64,000 nucleotides of DNA from Vagococcus teuberi (GCF_001870205.1 NZ_CP017267.1:2034501-2098500); one strand, 5' to 3'; positions 35,749 to 45,473 are shown, numbered from the stretch's first letter. Numbers and translations are program-made. Notes: generated by a model not told the origin, from the letters alone.

Positions 35749-37182
35749 ATGGAAAAAGCAAAACAACGTATCAATGAATTAATCGAGAAAAAAAGAGTAA
35801 CTTTTATTGAAGCAGCAGATAAAATTTGGGAAACACCTGAGACGAGATTTGCTGTAGAAAAATCCGTTCAACCTTTTTATGATATTTTAGAAAAAGAAGG
35901 ATTCTCTATTGAAAAAGGGCTAGCAGACATGGATCACAGTTTTGTCGCCACATATGGTTCTGGAAAACCAGTTATTGGTATTTTGGCCGAATATGATGCA
36001 TTGAGCAATTTAAGTCAAGTTGCCGATTTAGGTGAACAGAAAGCCCAAGTCCCAGGTGGTAATGGACATGCTTGCGGTCATAACTTACTTGGAACTGGTG
36101 CATTAGCTGGTGCTGTTGGGATTAAAGATTATATGGAAGAAAACAACCTAAGTGGTACCATCAAACTATTTGGTTGTCCTGCTGAAGAAAGTGGGTATGG
36201 AAAAGCCTATATGGCAAGAAGTGGGGTATTTGATGATGTGGATACTGCGTTGTCATGGCATCCTTGGGACATTAGCGGGATTTGGTCAATTAGTAGCTTA
36301 GCAGTGTATCAAATCTACTATCGTTTCAAAGGTATCGCAGCTCATGCCGCTGCTGCACCTGAGTATGGCCGTAGTGCGTTAGATGCCGCCGAATTGATGA
36401 ATGTCGGCGTACAATTTTTACGTGAGCATATCATTGATGAAGGCCGTGTTCACTATGCCTTTCGAGATGTAGGTGGAGATTCTGCTAACGTGGTTCAACC
36501 CTCTGCGGAATTACACTATTTTATTCGTGCTCCAAAAATTGAACAAGCCAATGAGATATTCAAACGTGTCACGCGAATCGCTGAAGGTGCTGCATGGATG
36601 ACTGAGACAGAATTAGACATCGGGTTTGATTCCGCATGTTATGACTACATTCCTAATCAAGCTATCTCTACCGTCATGCAAAAAAATCTCGAAGAATATG
36701 GGAATGCGAATCTAACAAAAGAAGATCAAGAATATGCTCAACGTTACTACGATACTTTACCTGATGCAACAAAAGAACACTTGATTAATCGAGCGAAACA
36801 AGTCGATCCAACTTTATCAGACGGCGATGCAAAACGATTGGGTAGTTTACCTGTTTCAGAACAAGTTATGCCTTTAGTCTTCTCTGATGACACACAAGGT
36901 TCAACTGATGTTGGAGATGTTAGCTGGATCTGTCCAACAGCACAAGTATTTATTGGGTGTGAGCCTCAAGGAACACCAGCTCACAGTTGGCAATGGGCTG
37001 CTAATGGGAAATCTAGCGTCGCTCATAAAGGATTAATCGCCGCAGGTAAAGTCATCGCAACAACAGCTTATGACCTATTAACAAACCCTGAATTAATCGA
37101 AAAAGCTAAAGCAGAACACCAAGACGTTTTAAATGGTAAAACTTATGTGTCTGCGATTCCTGAAGATGTATTACCAAAATAA
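35749..37182 (+). CDS. M20-family amidohydrolase (AbgB-like aminoacyl conjugate hydrolase)
   Basis: A 477-residue zinc amidohydrolase. The metal-ligand blocks of peptidase family M20D appear in order: GHACGHN, CPAEESG, and the histidine in LSWHPWD. A dimerisation/lid domain lies in the middle (AAHAAAAPEYGRSALDAAELM). The best match by architecture is AbgB, which splits p-aminobenzoyl-glutamate or similar amide conjugates. I chose ATG 35749, with AGGAAG upstream and only one base after the MFS stop codon. The two are probably translationally coupled, and a strong terminator follows. Confidence 0.87.
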   Translation: MEKAKQRINELIEKKRVTFIEAADKIWETPETRFAVEKSVQPFYDILEKEGFSIEKGLADMDHSFVATYGSGKPVIGILAEYDALSNLSQVADLGEQKAQVPGGNGHACGHNLLGTGALAGAVGIKDYMEENNLSGTIKLFGCPAEESGYGKAYMARSGVFDDVDTALSWHPWDISGIWSISSLAVYQIYYRFKGIAAHAAAAPEYGRSALDAAELMNVGVQFLREHIIDEGRVHYAFRDVGGDSANVVQPSAELHYFIRAPKIEQANEIFKRVTRIAEGAAWMTETELDIGFDSACYDYIPNQAISTVMQKNLEEYGNANLTKEDQEYAQRYYDTLPDATKEHLINRAKQVDPTLSDGDAKRLGSLPVSEQVMPLVFSDDTQGSTDVGDVSWICPTAQVFIGCEPQGTPAHSWQWAANGKSSVAHKGLIAAGKVIATTAYDLLTNPELIEKAKAEHQDVLNGKTYVSAIPEDVLPK

Positions 37183-37185
37183 AAA

Positions 37186-37221
37186 AATCCAGACAAGTTT
37201 TTACAATTGTCTGGATTTTTT
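37186..37221 (+). terminator. Terminator of the MFS-amidohydrolase operon
   Basis: AATCCAGACAA (37186-37196) pairs with TTGTCTGGATT (37207-37217), followed by a T-run. Confidence 0.92.
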
Positions 37222-37395
37222 TAGCCATTTAATACTGCGCCACCATTAACGTGTAAGCATTAGCCACTGATATAACTACTATCTTGATTAGAAGATGAAA
37301 TACAAAAAAATCATTATTGTCTTTTCTATGATAATCTTCTTTTAGTTTGTTTAATTTATGTTCCAATGATGTCTAAATATTATATTTGAAACTAA

Positions 37396-39903
37396 TTAAC
37401 TCGCAATAATTTCATGTAAGACATATAATTCCCAATCAGAAATACTAATACGATAAAAATCCTCAATAGATGACAATAAATCTTTAATATTTGAGTAGAA
37501 ATAATTGTCATTGACCTTTAATAACGACAAATCAGTTGGCACAGGATAATCAACTGACCCTAAAATCGTACGTTCAATCATCAATGCTAAATGCATCGTC
37601 AAATTGAATTTAATTTTGACGTTAAATTTAATGCCAAAACGTCTCTCACATTTTTCGATAATTAGCTCTACTTGTTTAATAATGATTTCCGGATTTAAGA
37701 AATTTAATTTTTCAGATAGACCTTCTTTTGAGAAGAAATAAATACATTTATTAGTCAAATCAGTCATGTATTTTTCGTGAATGGTATTACGAAACGTATA
37801 TTTCATCGCTTGATGTTCGGTATCCTCATCTAAAATATCTAATAAATTAACGGAAGACACAGCTGTTTTATTATCGAGATAAGACGTCGTAATAATGAGT
37901 TCTGTTGTATCAAGATAACCTTTATCTGAGTTTTCACGGTCTAAAATATCGAGCAATTCATTAAAATGCATCACAATGATTTTTATTTCTGGATTAATAA
38001 ACGGTTCAAATAATTTCTTCAATTTTTTGGCAATATCATAACCCAATATACTTGAAATAATGACATTGCGATCATTTGAAAAGCCTTCAAAATATTGAAT
38101 ATCTGTGATAAATTTTTGTTTAATATTTTTGGTGATGTCATAAAATGTGTGATGATTCAGTAGTTGCTGACCAATTTCCAGTGCAAATGAGGTCGTAAGA
38201 TTATTAACAACCAATAATTCTCCCATAATCTCTGGTTTTAAACTCTTATAAAAATGAACCAATGATCCCATATCTACCAACATAATGACCCCTTCAGAAG
38301 TATCTCGCTCAGAAAGCCACGATTTCACTTCTAATACAATGTCTTTAATAGAGGCATCAAGTGGCATGTTAATCGCATCAAACACATAATTGCCACATAA
38401 TTGATTGGACACAGCTTGAATACTGCTTGCGGTTGTATCACCATGAGCAACAAGTAATGCATGATAAGCAATTTCTTCTTTTATAGATCCTATTAAAAAT
38501 AGGCTCAACAAAAAACGTGCTTCTTTTTTATATTCAACGGGTAGTTTAGACGTAATTTTTTTAGCAAAAAGTGCCGTACGTGGATAGTCCATACTAATCA
38601 TTTGTTTTATTGGTTGATGATCAAACTTGATACAATCTTTTAGTAATAGGTATGTAGTTAGTTTTTCAAGATAAGGTGTCACACTATCTACTTTACCCAT
38701 TATTTGTTTAGTATTAGCAAGTATTTTTTCTCTAATTTGTTTTAAAACATAGGTTTCTCCACCAAAATCATCTTTGGATAGCGGAAAACCCAGTAGCGTT
38801 TCTCGTAACTCCAATACATCACTCGTGGAATGTAGTAACACATTTAGTTTTTCCGGCATCTCTTTTGACACATCCACTAGTTGATTAAGTGGTTCATCAT
38901 AAATCACTTTCACTACATCATCGTGATTATCACCTATGTATAGCACATCTTTATCCTCTTGATAATGAAGTGCATCAGCACAATATAACTTGACCTTGTT
39001 GGCTAATTGCCCAATATTTCCTGACATTTTTTCATGTAAAAAGCGATCAAAAATCAAACGATCAATCATCATGTCCTTTTTCAACAATTTCGCTTCTTTT
39101 AAAAACAAGACTCTTAAAATCGTCTCTCGCTCTTGTAATGGCCGTAGATGATAATCCGCTAACTCCAATACAGCAGAGATACGACGTAAAAAGGTTGGTA
39201 ATAACACCTCTTTAGGGTCTTCTGTTGTTGCAAAAATCAAGCGAACGTTAGCTGTTTCTACTTTATCTTCTTCCCCAATTAAGCGAAACTGACCTGAATC
39301 CATAAACTGAAATAGTTTTTCTTGATTTTCATATGACAAACGATGGACTTCATCTAAAAATAAAATACCGTTGTCTGCTTTACTAAGTAACCCTTTTTTA
39401 TCTTTGTCAGCACCAGTATAAGCCCCTTTTTTATGACCAAATAATGTTGAAGATAACAATTCAGGATTATTTGCGTAATCCGCACAGTTAAATACCACGA
39501 TATTATCTGAGCAATTCGCCTGTTGTTGATTAAGGTAATCAAAAATCAAGTGTGCTAAATAGGTTTTCCCTACCCCACTATTTCCATAAATTAAAACAGG
39601 TAGTCCTTTTGGTGGATAAGACATCGCAGCTTTACAGGTTTTTATCATAGATTTGGCACTGCCTTTACTACCGATAAATTGTTCAAACACATCTTGTAAC
39701 GTATGGAAATCGTGACTAGTTAGTCGCCAAACGATTGGATATGTTTCACTTTTAATAACCTCTTTATCTTTGGCTAACTCATTTAAATATAAACTCGTGA
39801 CTGAGCGACTTAACCCAATTTTTTTAGCTAATTCAGTTGTCGTAATCCCAACTTGTTCCTCCCCTATACCTTGAAGCAAATGCCTTCTAGTCGACTCCTT
39901 CAT
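37396..39903 (-). CDS. levR: LevR/ManR-type sigma-54 activator with PRD and EIIA domains
   Basis: An 835-residue PTS-controlled activator. Domains in order: a helix-turn-helix (about residues 20-45), an AAA+ ATPase with Walker A GNSGVGKT (107-114), sigma-54 contact loop GAYTGA in place of GAFTGA, and Walker B ILFLDEVHRL; then a PRD, an EIIA-Man-like domain with the histidine in LLVAHGDTTASS, an EIIB-like stretch and a C-terminal PRD with TMHLALM. Phosphorylation by HPr and the PTS should tune its activity. I chose ATG 39903 with AGGGGG upstream. It lies just below the mannose PTS operon, which has a sigma-54 promoter. Confidence 0.9.
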   Translation of the reverse strand: MKESTRRHLLQGIGEEQVGITTTELAKKIGLSRSVTSLYLNELAKDKEVIKSETYPIVWRLTSHDFHTLQDVFEQFIGSKGSAKSMIKTCKAAMSYPPKGLPVLIYGNSGVGKTYLAHLIFDYLNQQQANCSDNIVVFNCADYANNPELLSSTLFGHKKGAYTGADKDKKGLLSKADNGILFLDEVHRLSYENQEKLFQFMDSGQFRLIGEEDKVETANVRLIFATTEDPKEVLLPTFLRRISAVLELADYHLRPLQERETILRVLFLKEAKLLKKDMMIDRLIFDRFLHEKMSGNIGQLANKVKLYCADALHYQEDKDVLYIGDNHDDVVKVIYDEPLNQLVDVSKEMPEKLNVLLHSTSDVLELRETLLGFPLSKDDFGGETYVLKQIREKILANTKQIMGKVDSVTPYLEKLTTYLLLKDCIKFDHQPIKQMISMDYPRTALFAKKITSKLPVEYKKEARFLLSLFLIGSIKEEIAYHALLVAHGDTTASSIQAVSNQLCGNYVFDAINMPLDASIKDIVLEVKSWLSERDTSEGVIMLVDMGSLVHFYKSLKPEIMGELLVVNNLTTSFALEIGQQLLNHHTFYDITKNIKQKFITDIQYFEGFSNDRNVIISSILGYDIAKKLKKLFEPFINPEIKIIVMHFNELLDILDRENSDKGYLDTTELIITTSYLDNKTAVSSVNLLDILDEDTEHQAMKYTFRNTIHEKYMTDLTNKCIYFFSKEGLSEKLNFLNPEIIIKQVELIIEKCERRFGIKFNVKIKFNLTMHLALMIERTILGSVDYPVPTDLSLLKVNDNYFYSNIKDLLSSIEDFYRISISDWELYVLHEIIAS

Positions 39904-39923
39904 TCTACCAATCCCCCTACATA

Positions 39924-39958
39924 CTAAAAAACGCATGGCACGTATTGCCCATGCGTTT
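39924..39958 (-). terminator. Terminator of the mannose PTS operon
   Basis: On the minus strand AACGCATGG (39957-39949) pairs with CCATGCGTT (39938-39930), followed by TTTTTTAG. It separates the PTS operon from the levR-like gene. Confidence 0.8.
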
Positions 39959-40081
39959 CACTCTTACATACCGATAACATAACGACACACAGTTGCTTTG
40001 CTTGTTAAATTTTAGCATAGTTTACCTGATTAATGTGTCATGATTCATTACCAAAACCCTATGTATTGTGTAATAAATTGA

Positions 40082-40906
40082 TTAACAAATACCAAGTAAC
40101 CCTAAAATAATCCCTAAAATCATAATGCCAAACATCACAACATTGATATTTACTTTTTTACGTAATAACCAGAACGTAATCAATGTTACTGTTAATGGAA
40201 CAATCCCTACAAATAGTTGATCTAAGTAATCTTGAATTTTAATTGGATCAGAACCACTGACTGTTACTTCTAAAATCGTTTTGAATTTTACAGTTGAAGA
40301 AGTCATACTTCCCATCATTAGTAATCCAACCATACTAGATGCTTTAGTCAGTATTTTCATACCGCCACTTTCATAAAGCTTTTGAATGAAGTTGGCCCCA
40401 ACAGAATAGCCTGTGTAAAGAGCATAATAATGAATAATAAAAGCTGGAATATTGTAAAGTGCTAAGAAAACGATGGCTCCCATAACTGATCCAGTACTGG
40501 CAATTGAAATCCCAATACTTGCAGCAATAACGCGTAAAATCCCCCAAAAGAATGAATCTCCAATACCTGATAAAGGTCCCATCAATGATGCTTTAACGGC
40601 AGTAATTGAGCTTGCATCAAAATTCTCATCTTCACTATTTTGTTTTTCCATTGAGGTAACAAGACCCATAATAAAGTTATTAATATGCATAGTAGCATTA
40701 AACCATGTTGTATGACGGACAATCGCGTCTGCTCGTTCTTCCTCTGTTTTGTAGTAACGATTGATGACTGGAAGTAAGGTATAGATAACACCTAACGCAT
40801 GATATTGTGTTGCTCCTGTACGACTAGCATTCATTGTCCATGAGCGCCAAAAGACTGAGCGCATCATTTTTTTATCTTCAACTGACATATCTTGTTTTAG
40901 TTTCAT
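40082..40906 (-). CDS. PTS mannose-family EIID
   Basis: A 274-residue membrane subunit which, with EIIC, forms the sugar channel of a mannose-type PTS. It has the EIID start region MMRSVFWRSWTMNAS, the conserved block LMGPLSGIGDSFFWG and a C-terminal hydrophobic anchor. The first codon overlaps the EIIC stop (ATGA), so the two are translationally coupled; GAGGAGGA lies upstream. It is the last gene of the EIIA-EIIB-EIIC-EIID operon, and a terminator follows about 120 bases later. Confidence 0.93.
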   Translation of the reverse strand: MKLKQDMSVEDKKMMRSVFWRSWTMNASRTGATQYHALGVIYTLLPVINRYYKTEEERADAIVRHTTWFNATMHINNFIMGLVTSMEKQNSEDENFDASSITAVKASLMGPLSGIGDSFFWGILRVIAASIGISIASTGSVMGAIVFLALYNIPAFIIHYYALYTGYSVGANFIQKLYESGGMKILTKASSMVGLLMMGSMTSSTVKFKTILEVTVSGSDPIKIQDYLDQLFVGIVPLTVTLITFWLLRKKVNINVVMFGIMILGIILGLLGIC

Positions 40907-41712
40907 GCGAAAAAGTCCTCCTCTTCTTCTTCTTTACTCATTTCACCACTTGCTACTTTTCCTTGTGTGGTTGGTAAATTCATCATTTGTACATCACGTT
41001 GAACCATCATCACACAAATCACAATCCCAACAGCCGCCACTGCGACAGCCGGTAATTTCAAGTAAGCTGTTAAAATAAAGCCTAATAAGTAAAATACCGC
41101 TAATTTATTGTCCCAAAGTAATTTCATCAACATCGCAAACCCAACAGCTGGTAATAAGCCACCTGCCGCACTCAATCCATTCATCACATTTTGTGGAATG
41201 TTATTTACCATAACGGCAACAGGTTCACTTCCAAGTAAGACCCCAACAAATGAAATCGCAGCAATAATAAAGTAATAAAAAATCCATGTCCCATAATGTA
41301 GTGCCACAATTTTTCGTTGATTATTTTCACGTGCAACACGATCCAACATTGGTGCAAAAACATTCATCAAGACATTTTTCAAAAACATCACGACAAACGC
41401 TGCTAACATCCCAATCGGAATGGCTAATGTAATTGCCGCTTTTTGCTCAACGTTTGCAATAATCGCGAATGTTGTCGCAAGAGTTGTTGCTGTCACTGGC
41501 TCGGCAGAGATTACGCCACCAATATTCACATTTCCCATAAACACGGCTTCAAGTGCTGCTCCCATCAAAACACCTGTTTTTAAATCTCCCATCAATAGCC
41601 CTGTCACAAGACCCACAACTAATGGGCGTTCCAACATACTTTGACCTGTTAAATAGTTACCAGCAAAACAGATAAACACACTAAGTCCTGCCATAAGTGC
41701 ATGCATTAACAT
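40903..41712 (-). CDS. PTS mannose-family EIIC
   Basis: A 269-residue membrane subunit of a mannose-type PTS. It is highly hydrophobic, with the typical GLSVFICFAGNYLTGQSML start and ALEAVFMGNVNIGGVISAEP. The last 20 residues are acidic (EEEEEDFFA), a cytoplasmic tail. The start has AAGGGGGA upstream, 12 bases after the EIIB stop. Sugar specificity in this family (mannose, fructose, sorbose, N-acetylgalactosamine and others) cannot be read safely from sequence alone. Confidence 0.92.
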   Translation of the reverse strand: MLMHALMAGLSVFICFAGNYLTGQSMLERPLVVGLVTGLLMGDLKTGVLMGAALEAVFMGNVNIGGVISAEPVTATTLATTFAIIANVEQKAAITLAIPIGMLAAFVVMFLKNVLMNVFAPMLDRVARENNQRKIVALHYGTWIFYYFIIAAISFVGVLLGSEPVAVMVNNIPQNVMNGLSAAGGLLPAVGFAMLMKLLWDNKLAVFYLLGFILTAYLKLPAVAVAAVGIVICVMMVQRDVQMMNLPTTQGKVASGEMSKEEEEEDFFA

Positions 41713-41724
41713 TTTTTATCCCCC

Positions 41725-42222
41725 TTAAACATTTTTCAATGCTTTTTTCAATTCTAATTTTGGATTAGTTGGTAAAACTTGATTGTAGCTCTCCACACGT
41801 TCTAACTCAGACAATTCTTTTGCAGCCGTTAATTCATCTGGATTAAGTAACACACTTGGGAAAATTGTTGTTTTGTCTTTTGGATCTGATTTATCAAAAC
41901 GACCCGCATTTGCCACATTCACTGTTTCTACAGCATCGACGTGTTGCGCGATTTTATTCGCATCAGATACACAGTTTACAATCACAAACATGCGTTTATC
42001 TTTTCCACGAGGGTCATTAAATAATTCAATCGCATCATCCACTGAACGAACTAATAATTTCATGCCATTTGGTACGGCCATTTTTAATGTCATTTGCATC
42101 ACTTGATTTTTTGCCGCCTCATCATTTGCTACAACTAAAAGTGGGGCATTCAATTCTTTTGTCCATACAACAGCCACCTGTCCATGAATTAATCGGTCAT
42201 CTACTCTAATTTGTGTAATCAT
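41725..42222 (-). CDS. PTS mannose-family EIIB
   Basis: A 165-residue cytoplasmic phosphocarrier. The conserved start ITQIRVDDRLIHGQVAVVW carries the phosphorylated His14. The domain is of the mannose/fructose/sorbose EIIB type and is encoded separately from EIIA, unlike the fused ManX of E. coli. The start has AGGAGGAG upstream, 11 bases after the EIIA stop. The order EIIA, EIIB, EIIC, EIID under one sigma-54 promoter matches Lev/Mpt-type operons of Firmicutes. Confidence 0.94.
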   Translation of the reverse strand: MITQIRVDDRLIHGQVAVVWTKELNAPLLVVANDEAAKNQVMQMTLKMAVPNGMKLLVRSVDDAIELFNDPRGKDKRMFVIVNCVSDANKIAQHVDAVETVNVANAGRFDKSDPKDKTTIFPSVLLNPDELTAAKELSELERVESYNQVLPTNPKLELKKALKNV

Positions 42223-42233
42223 TTTTTCTCCTC

Positions 42234-42650
42234 CTAAAAAATATCGTCCTCTTCTTCTATTGTGGTTGAAACCAGTTGAACCTGTGATTCTTGAATTGCA
42301 GCTAATATATCCTCTTTTGACAACATGCCAGTATTTTCATGAAACATAATCGATAAAATAATAGCTAAATTTGAATTTGATACCAACATAATGTTGTCTT
42401 TCCCTGATGTCATAATTTCTGCGGCAATTTTTTGATTCACACTCCCACCGTATAAATCTGTGAATACAATCCCCTGACTATCTTCACTAACCTCTTGAAT
42501 AAATTGTTGAACATTTGGTGTGTAATCATCATCCGTAACATAAGCATCTATTACTTGGACATTGTCTCCACTACCTGTTAAGACGTTCAACGAGTTTTGT
42601 AACCCGCTAGCAAATTTGCCATGAGTTGCAATTAAATAACTTCTCTCCAT
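42234..42650 (-). CDS. PTS mannose-family EIIA
   Basis: A 138-residue cytoplasmic phosphocarrier. The phosphorylated His10 lies in YLIATHGKFASGL. The second conserved block GIVFTDLYGGSVNQ is present (normally GGSPFN, here GGSVNQ). I chose ATG 42650 because AGAGG lies eight bases upstream; a GTG nine bases earlier would overlap that site. It is the first gene of the operon, about 27 bases from the -12 element of a sigma-54 promoter. Confidence 0.92.
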   Translation of the reverse strand: MERSYLIATHGKFASGLQNSLNVLTGSGDNVQVIDAYVTDDDYTPNVQQFIQEVSEDSQGIVFTDLYGGSVNQKIAAEIMTSGKDNIMLVSNSNLAIILSIMFHENTGMLSKEDILAAIQESQVQLVSTTIEEEDDIF

Positions 42651-42676
42651 TTTTTTCACCTCTTCGCTTTTATATA

Positions 42677-42692
42677 AGCAAGTATGATGCCA
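42677..42692 (-). promoter_or_regulatory. Sigma-54 (-24/-12) promoter of the mannose PTS operon
   Basis: On the minus strand the sequence is TGGCATCATACTTGCT. It fits the consensus TGGCAC-N5-TTGCW at all but one position, with the correct GG-to-GC spacing. It lies directly before the EIIA gene. The neighbouring LevR-type activator with a GAYTGA loop is the expected partner. Its enhancer site should lie further upstream (about 42700-42790), but I could not identify it with confidence. Confidence 0.9.
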
Positions 42693-42787
42693 ACTTTTCT
42701 GCAGTCACAGAATGCGGTTACAAAAGGTTTTTAGGTAAATTATACTGTTTAAACACTTTTCTTTTTTTCTAAACAACTTAAACACTT

Positions 42788-42830
42788 AAAAAAGACACTG
42801 CTTCTTAAATTTAAGAAACAATGTCTTTTA
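42788..42830 (-). terminator. Terminator of the dihydrouridine synthase gene
   Basis: A 40-base near-perfect palindrome, AAAAGACATTG.. paired with ..CAGTGTCTTTT, with TTAAATTTAA in the centre. It follows the dus stop on the minus strand. Confidence 0.85.
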
Positions 42831-42838
42831 ATGATTAT

Positions 42839-43804
42839 TTAGTTATCTTTTGGAAAAAAGGCATCTAATAAGGCACGTACTTCATCTGTTGATTTAGTAT
42901 TCATTAAACTAACACGTAAATCACTGGCTCCTGGAAAGCCTTTAACATAAATTTTAAAGAATCGATGCAAACCAACAATGGAACGTGGCACTTGTTTAGC
43001 ATACTCATCTTGTAAGTCTAATTGAAGTCTCAATAGCCCTAATAAGTCTTCTGTTGAATGATTTTTAGGTTCTTTCTCAAAGGCATATGGATTTTTGAAT
43101 ATCCCTCTTCCTATCATGACACCATCCACACCATATTTTTCGACTAACTCAAGTCCCATCTGTCGATCAAGCACATCTCCATTAATAGTAATGAGTGTAT
43201 TAGGTGCTATCTCATCTCTTAATGCCAATATTTCTGGAATTAATTCCCACTTAGCAGGTACTTTACTCATTTCATCTCGAGTTCTTAAATGAATCGACAA
43301 GTTCGCTATATCTTGTTTTAAAATATGTGTCAGCCAATCTATCATCTCATCTTGTGAGTGATACCCAATACGTGTTTTCACACTGACTGGTAGTCCACCT
43401 TCTTTTGCTGCGGCGATTAATTCTGCCGCCACGTCAGGACGTAATATTAAGCCACTACCTTTCCCACGTGTTGCCACATTAGGGACAGGACATCCCATAT
43501 TAATATCAATGCCTTTGAATCCCATCTCTTTTAGTTCTGTACTCATCTGTCTAAAGTACTCAGGATTATCTCCCCAGATATGCGCCACGATAGGTTGCTC
43601 GTCTTCTTCAAAGACCAATCTTCCTTGAACGCTTTCTTTACCATCTGGATGACAAAAACTATCCGAGTTAGTAAATTCGGTAAAAAACACATCAGGTGCA
43701 CCCGCTTCTTTCACCACATGACGAAATACCACATCCGTCACGTCTTCCATTGGTGCTAAAATAAAAAATGGCTTCGGTAATTCTTGCCAAAAGTTGGTTG
43801 TCAT
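42839..43804 (-). CDS. tRNA-dihydrouridine synthase
   Basis: A 321-residue FMN enzyme that reduces uridines in tRNA to dihydrouridine. The N-terminal [13 protein letters not shown] binds FMN, the catalytic Cys is in [10 protein letters not shown], and VKTRIGY and [13 protein letters not shown] are the conserved phosphate-binding and C-terminal blocks. Length is normal. The start is ATG 43804. It stands between the mannose PTS operon and a small unknown gene and has its own terminator. Which tRNA position it serves (DusA, B or C type) I cannot decide. Confidence 0.92.
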   Translation of the reverse strand: MTTNFWQELPKPFFILAPMEDVTDVVFRHVVKEAGAPDVFFTEFTNSDSFCHPDGKESVQGRLVFEEDEQPIVAHIWGDNPEYFRQMSTELKEMGFKGIDINMGCPVPNVATRGKGSGLILRPDVAAELIAAAKEGGLPVSVKTRIGYHSQDEMIDWLTHILKQDIANLSIHLRTRDEMSKVPAKWELIPEILALRDEIAPNTLITINGDVLDRQMGLELVEKYGVDGVMIGRGIFKNPYAFEKEPKNHSTEDLLGLLRLQLDLQDEYAKQVPRSIVGLHRFFKIYVKGFPGASDLRVSLMNTKSTDEVRALLDAFFPKDN

Positions 43805-43900
43805 ATAAGTTTCTCCGTTCTAAATCCTTTTACTAAGTCACTTGGTATTATACTAATAATGACAAAAAGACGCAAAGCCTATAGTCCCGAACTATGACAA

Positions 43901-43937
43901 AATAAAAACAGACAACCCATAAATGAGTTATCTGTCT
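43901..43937 (-). terminator. Terminator of the small 84-residue gene
   Basis: On the minus strand GACAGATAACTCAT pairs with ATGGGTTGTCTG, followed by TTTTTATTTTG. Confidence 0.8.
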
Positions 43938-43942
43938 TTATC

Positions 43943-44197
43943 TTATAAACCGTATTTTTCAAATTCTTTTTCGATTTTTTCAAATTCTTTTTCGTCATAT
44001 TTTTCGTATTTTTCAATGTCATGTAAAATACGTTTAATGTTATGTAATGCTTTAGATTCATAGTACCATTTTCTTACACTATGATTTTTAGGGTCAGTTT
44101 CGACTTGATCTAATTTATCTAAATTAGCATCTAATTCATTTAAAACTTTCACAACATCATCAATTACTTTGTCTTCTTTTTTTTCATAATTTGTCAT
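43943..44197 (-). CDS. Small charged helical protein of unknown function
   Basis: An 84-residue protein I do not recognise. It is very rich in Lys, Glu and Asp, has no signal peptide or membrane segment, and its heptad-like pattern (VVKVLNELDANLDKLDQVE, then HNIKRILHDIEKYEKYDEKE) suggests two or three amphipathic helices. An AGGTG site stands upstream of the ATG and a terminator follows, so it is a complete single-gene unit. An overlapping frame on the same strand (43879-44061) is less likely because it has no ribosome site and runs into the terminator. Confidence 0.7.
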   Translation of the reverse strand: MTNYEKKEDKVIDDVVKVLNELDANLDKLDQVETDPKNHSVRKWYYESKALHNIKRILHDIEKYEKYDEKEFEKIEKEFEKYGL

Positions 44198-44360
44198 TTT
44201 GAAAACACCTCTTCAATAAGTATAAGTTAATTATACTCCTATTATATTAGAAAACAAACTGATAACACTTATATATATCATTTTAATAGCTTGCTTTGTC
44301 TAAGAAACACTAACTTCAATATAAGAGATAATTAAATAAAGGTAATATAAAAAAATAGGT

Positions 44361-45473
44361 TTATTTTTTCATATCGAATAATCGTGCATGTTTGACATCT
44401 TCAATTGTTTGTGTTCCTGCTAATTGCATCACACGTTTTAAATCAGTTTCAAAATATTCCAAAACAGATTTAACACCTTTCCACCCACCTAGAGCTAATC
44501 CAAATAATACTGGACGACCTAAAGCAATAATATCTGCTCCACTTGCTAGTGCTTTAAAGATGTGCTCTCCACGACGAACACCACTATCAAATACGATTGG
44601 CACACGACCTGCTACTGCTTCAGAGATTTCAGCTAACACTTCAAACGATCCTGGTGCATTATCTAACTGACGTCCACCGTGATTTGATACCCAGATACCA
44701 GCTGCTCCGGTACCAATTGCTAATACAGCATCTTCAGGCGTTTGTACACCTTTAACAAATACTGGCAAACCAGAATATTCAGCAATAAATTTCACATCTG
44801 CTGGTTCAATTTTTTGTTTTGATTGAGCATAGATATTATTTAGTGACATGTTTTTCCCTGAACCTGTCAAATAACGAGAAACAATTGGCATACCAAATGG
44901 GTACACAAATTTATTTTCTAAATCACGTTCACGGTTACCACTTAGTGTTGCATCAGCTGTTAAAATAATCGCTGTCGCTCCATCTGCTTTTGCTTCATCT
45001 AAGATGTTTTTATTCATCTCTTCATCTTTACTCATATAAATTTGGAACCAACGTGGATTGCCATTTAAACCAGCGTCGATTTCTTCAAATGTCGCACCAG
45101 AATAAGCACTGATAGACATAATGGTGCCACCAAATTCTGAAATACCTTTTGCAGTTCCTGCTTCTTTTGTCGCATGAGCTAATCCGTGAGCTGCAATTGG
45201 AGCCATGATAAATGGTACTTTTAAATCGTGTTCAAAGATTTTTGTTGATGTATCTGGATTTTCCACATCAGCTAACACGCGAGGTAAAATACCTTTACTT
45301 AACCAAGCTTCATCATTGCGTTGGAGAGTAAACTCTTTTCCGGAACCACCTGATATGTAGTCAAACCCTCCTTTAGGAATCACTTTGCTTGCCGCTTCTT
45401 CTAATCTATACGTACTAATTACGTCGATTTCTTGTTCGATTGTTGGTGCATTGTATGTTTGTTGTTCTGTCAT
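44361..45473 (-). CDS. lox: L-lactate oxidase (FMN-dependent alpha-hydroxy-acid oxidase)
   Basis: A 370-residue FMN enzyme that oxidises L-lactate to pyruvate with oxygen, releasing hydrogen peroxide. The family signature [12 protein letters not shown] holds the active-site His and Arg, and the FMN-phosphate block [19 protein letters not shown] follows. The N-terminus is close to known lactate oxidases of enterococci and aerococci. I chose ATG 45473 (MTEQQTYN) because AAAGG lies nine bases upstream; an ATG nine bases earlier touches that site. It lies just downstream of lrgAB on the same strand. Confidence 0.9.
   Translation of the reverse strand: MTEQQTYNAPTIEQEIDVISTYRLEEAASKVIPKGGFDYISGGSGKEFTLQRNDEAWLSKGILPRVLADVENPDTSTKIFEHDLKVPFIMAPIAAHGLAHATKEAGTAKGISEFGGTIMSISAYSGATFEEIDAGLNGNPRWFQIYMSKDEEMNKNILDEAKADGATAIILTADATLSGNRERDLENKFVYPFGMPIVSRYLTGSGKNMSLNNIYAQSKQKIEPADVKFIAEYSGLPVFVKGVQTPEDAVLAIGTGAAGIWVSNHGGRQLDNAPGSFEVLAEISEAVAGRVPIVFDSGVRRGEHIFKALASGADIIALGRPVLFGLALGGWKGVKSVLEYFETDLKRVMQLAGTQTIEDVKHARLFDMKK

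Noticed and set aside
39930-39957. A second sigma-54 promoter (TGGCAC and TTGC) before the levR-like gene
   Set aside because: The spacing between the GG and GC elements is two bases too short, and the sequence is the loop of a terminator hairpin.
43879-44061. A 60-codon minus-strand frame overlapping the 84-residue gene
   Set aside because: It has no ribosome binding site and runs through the terminator hairpin.
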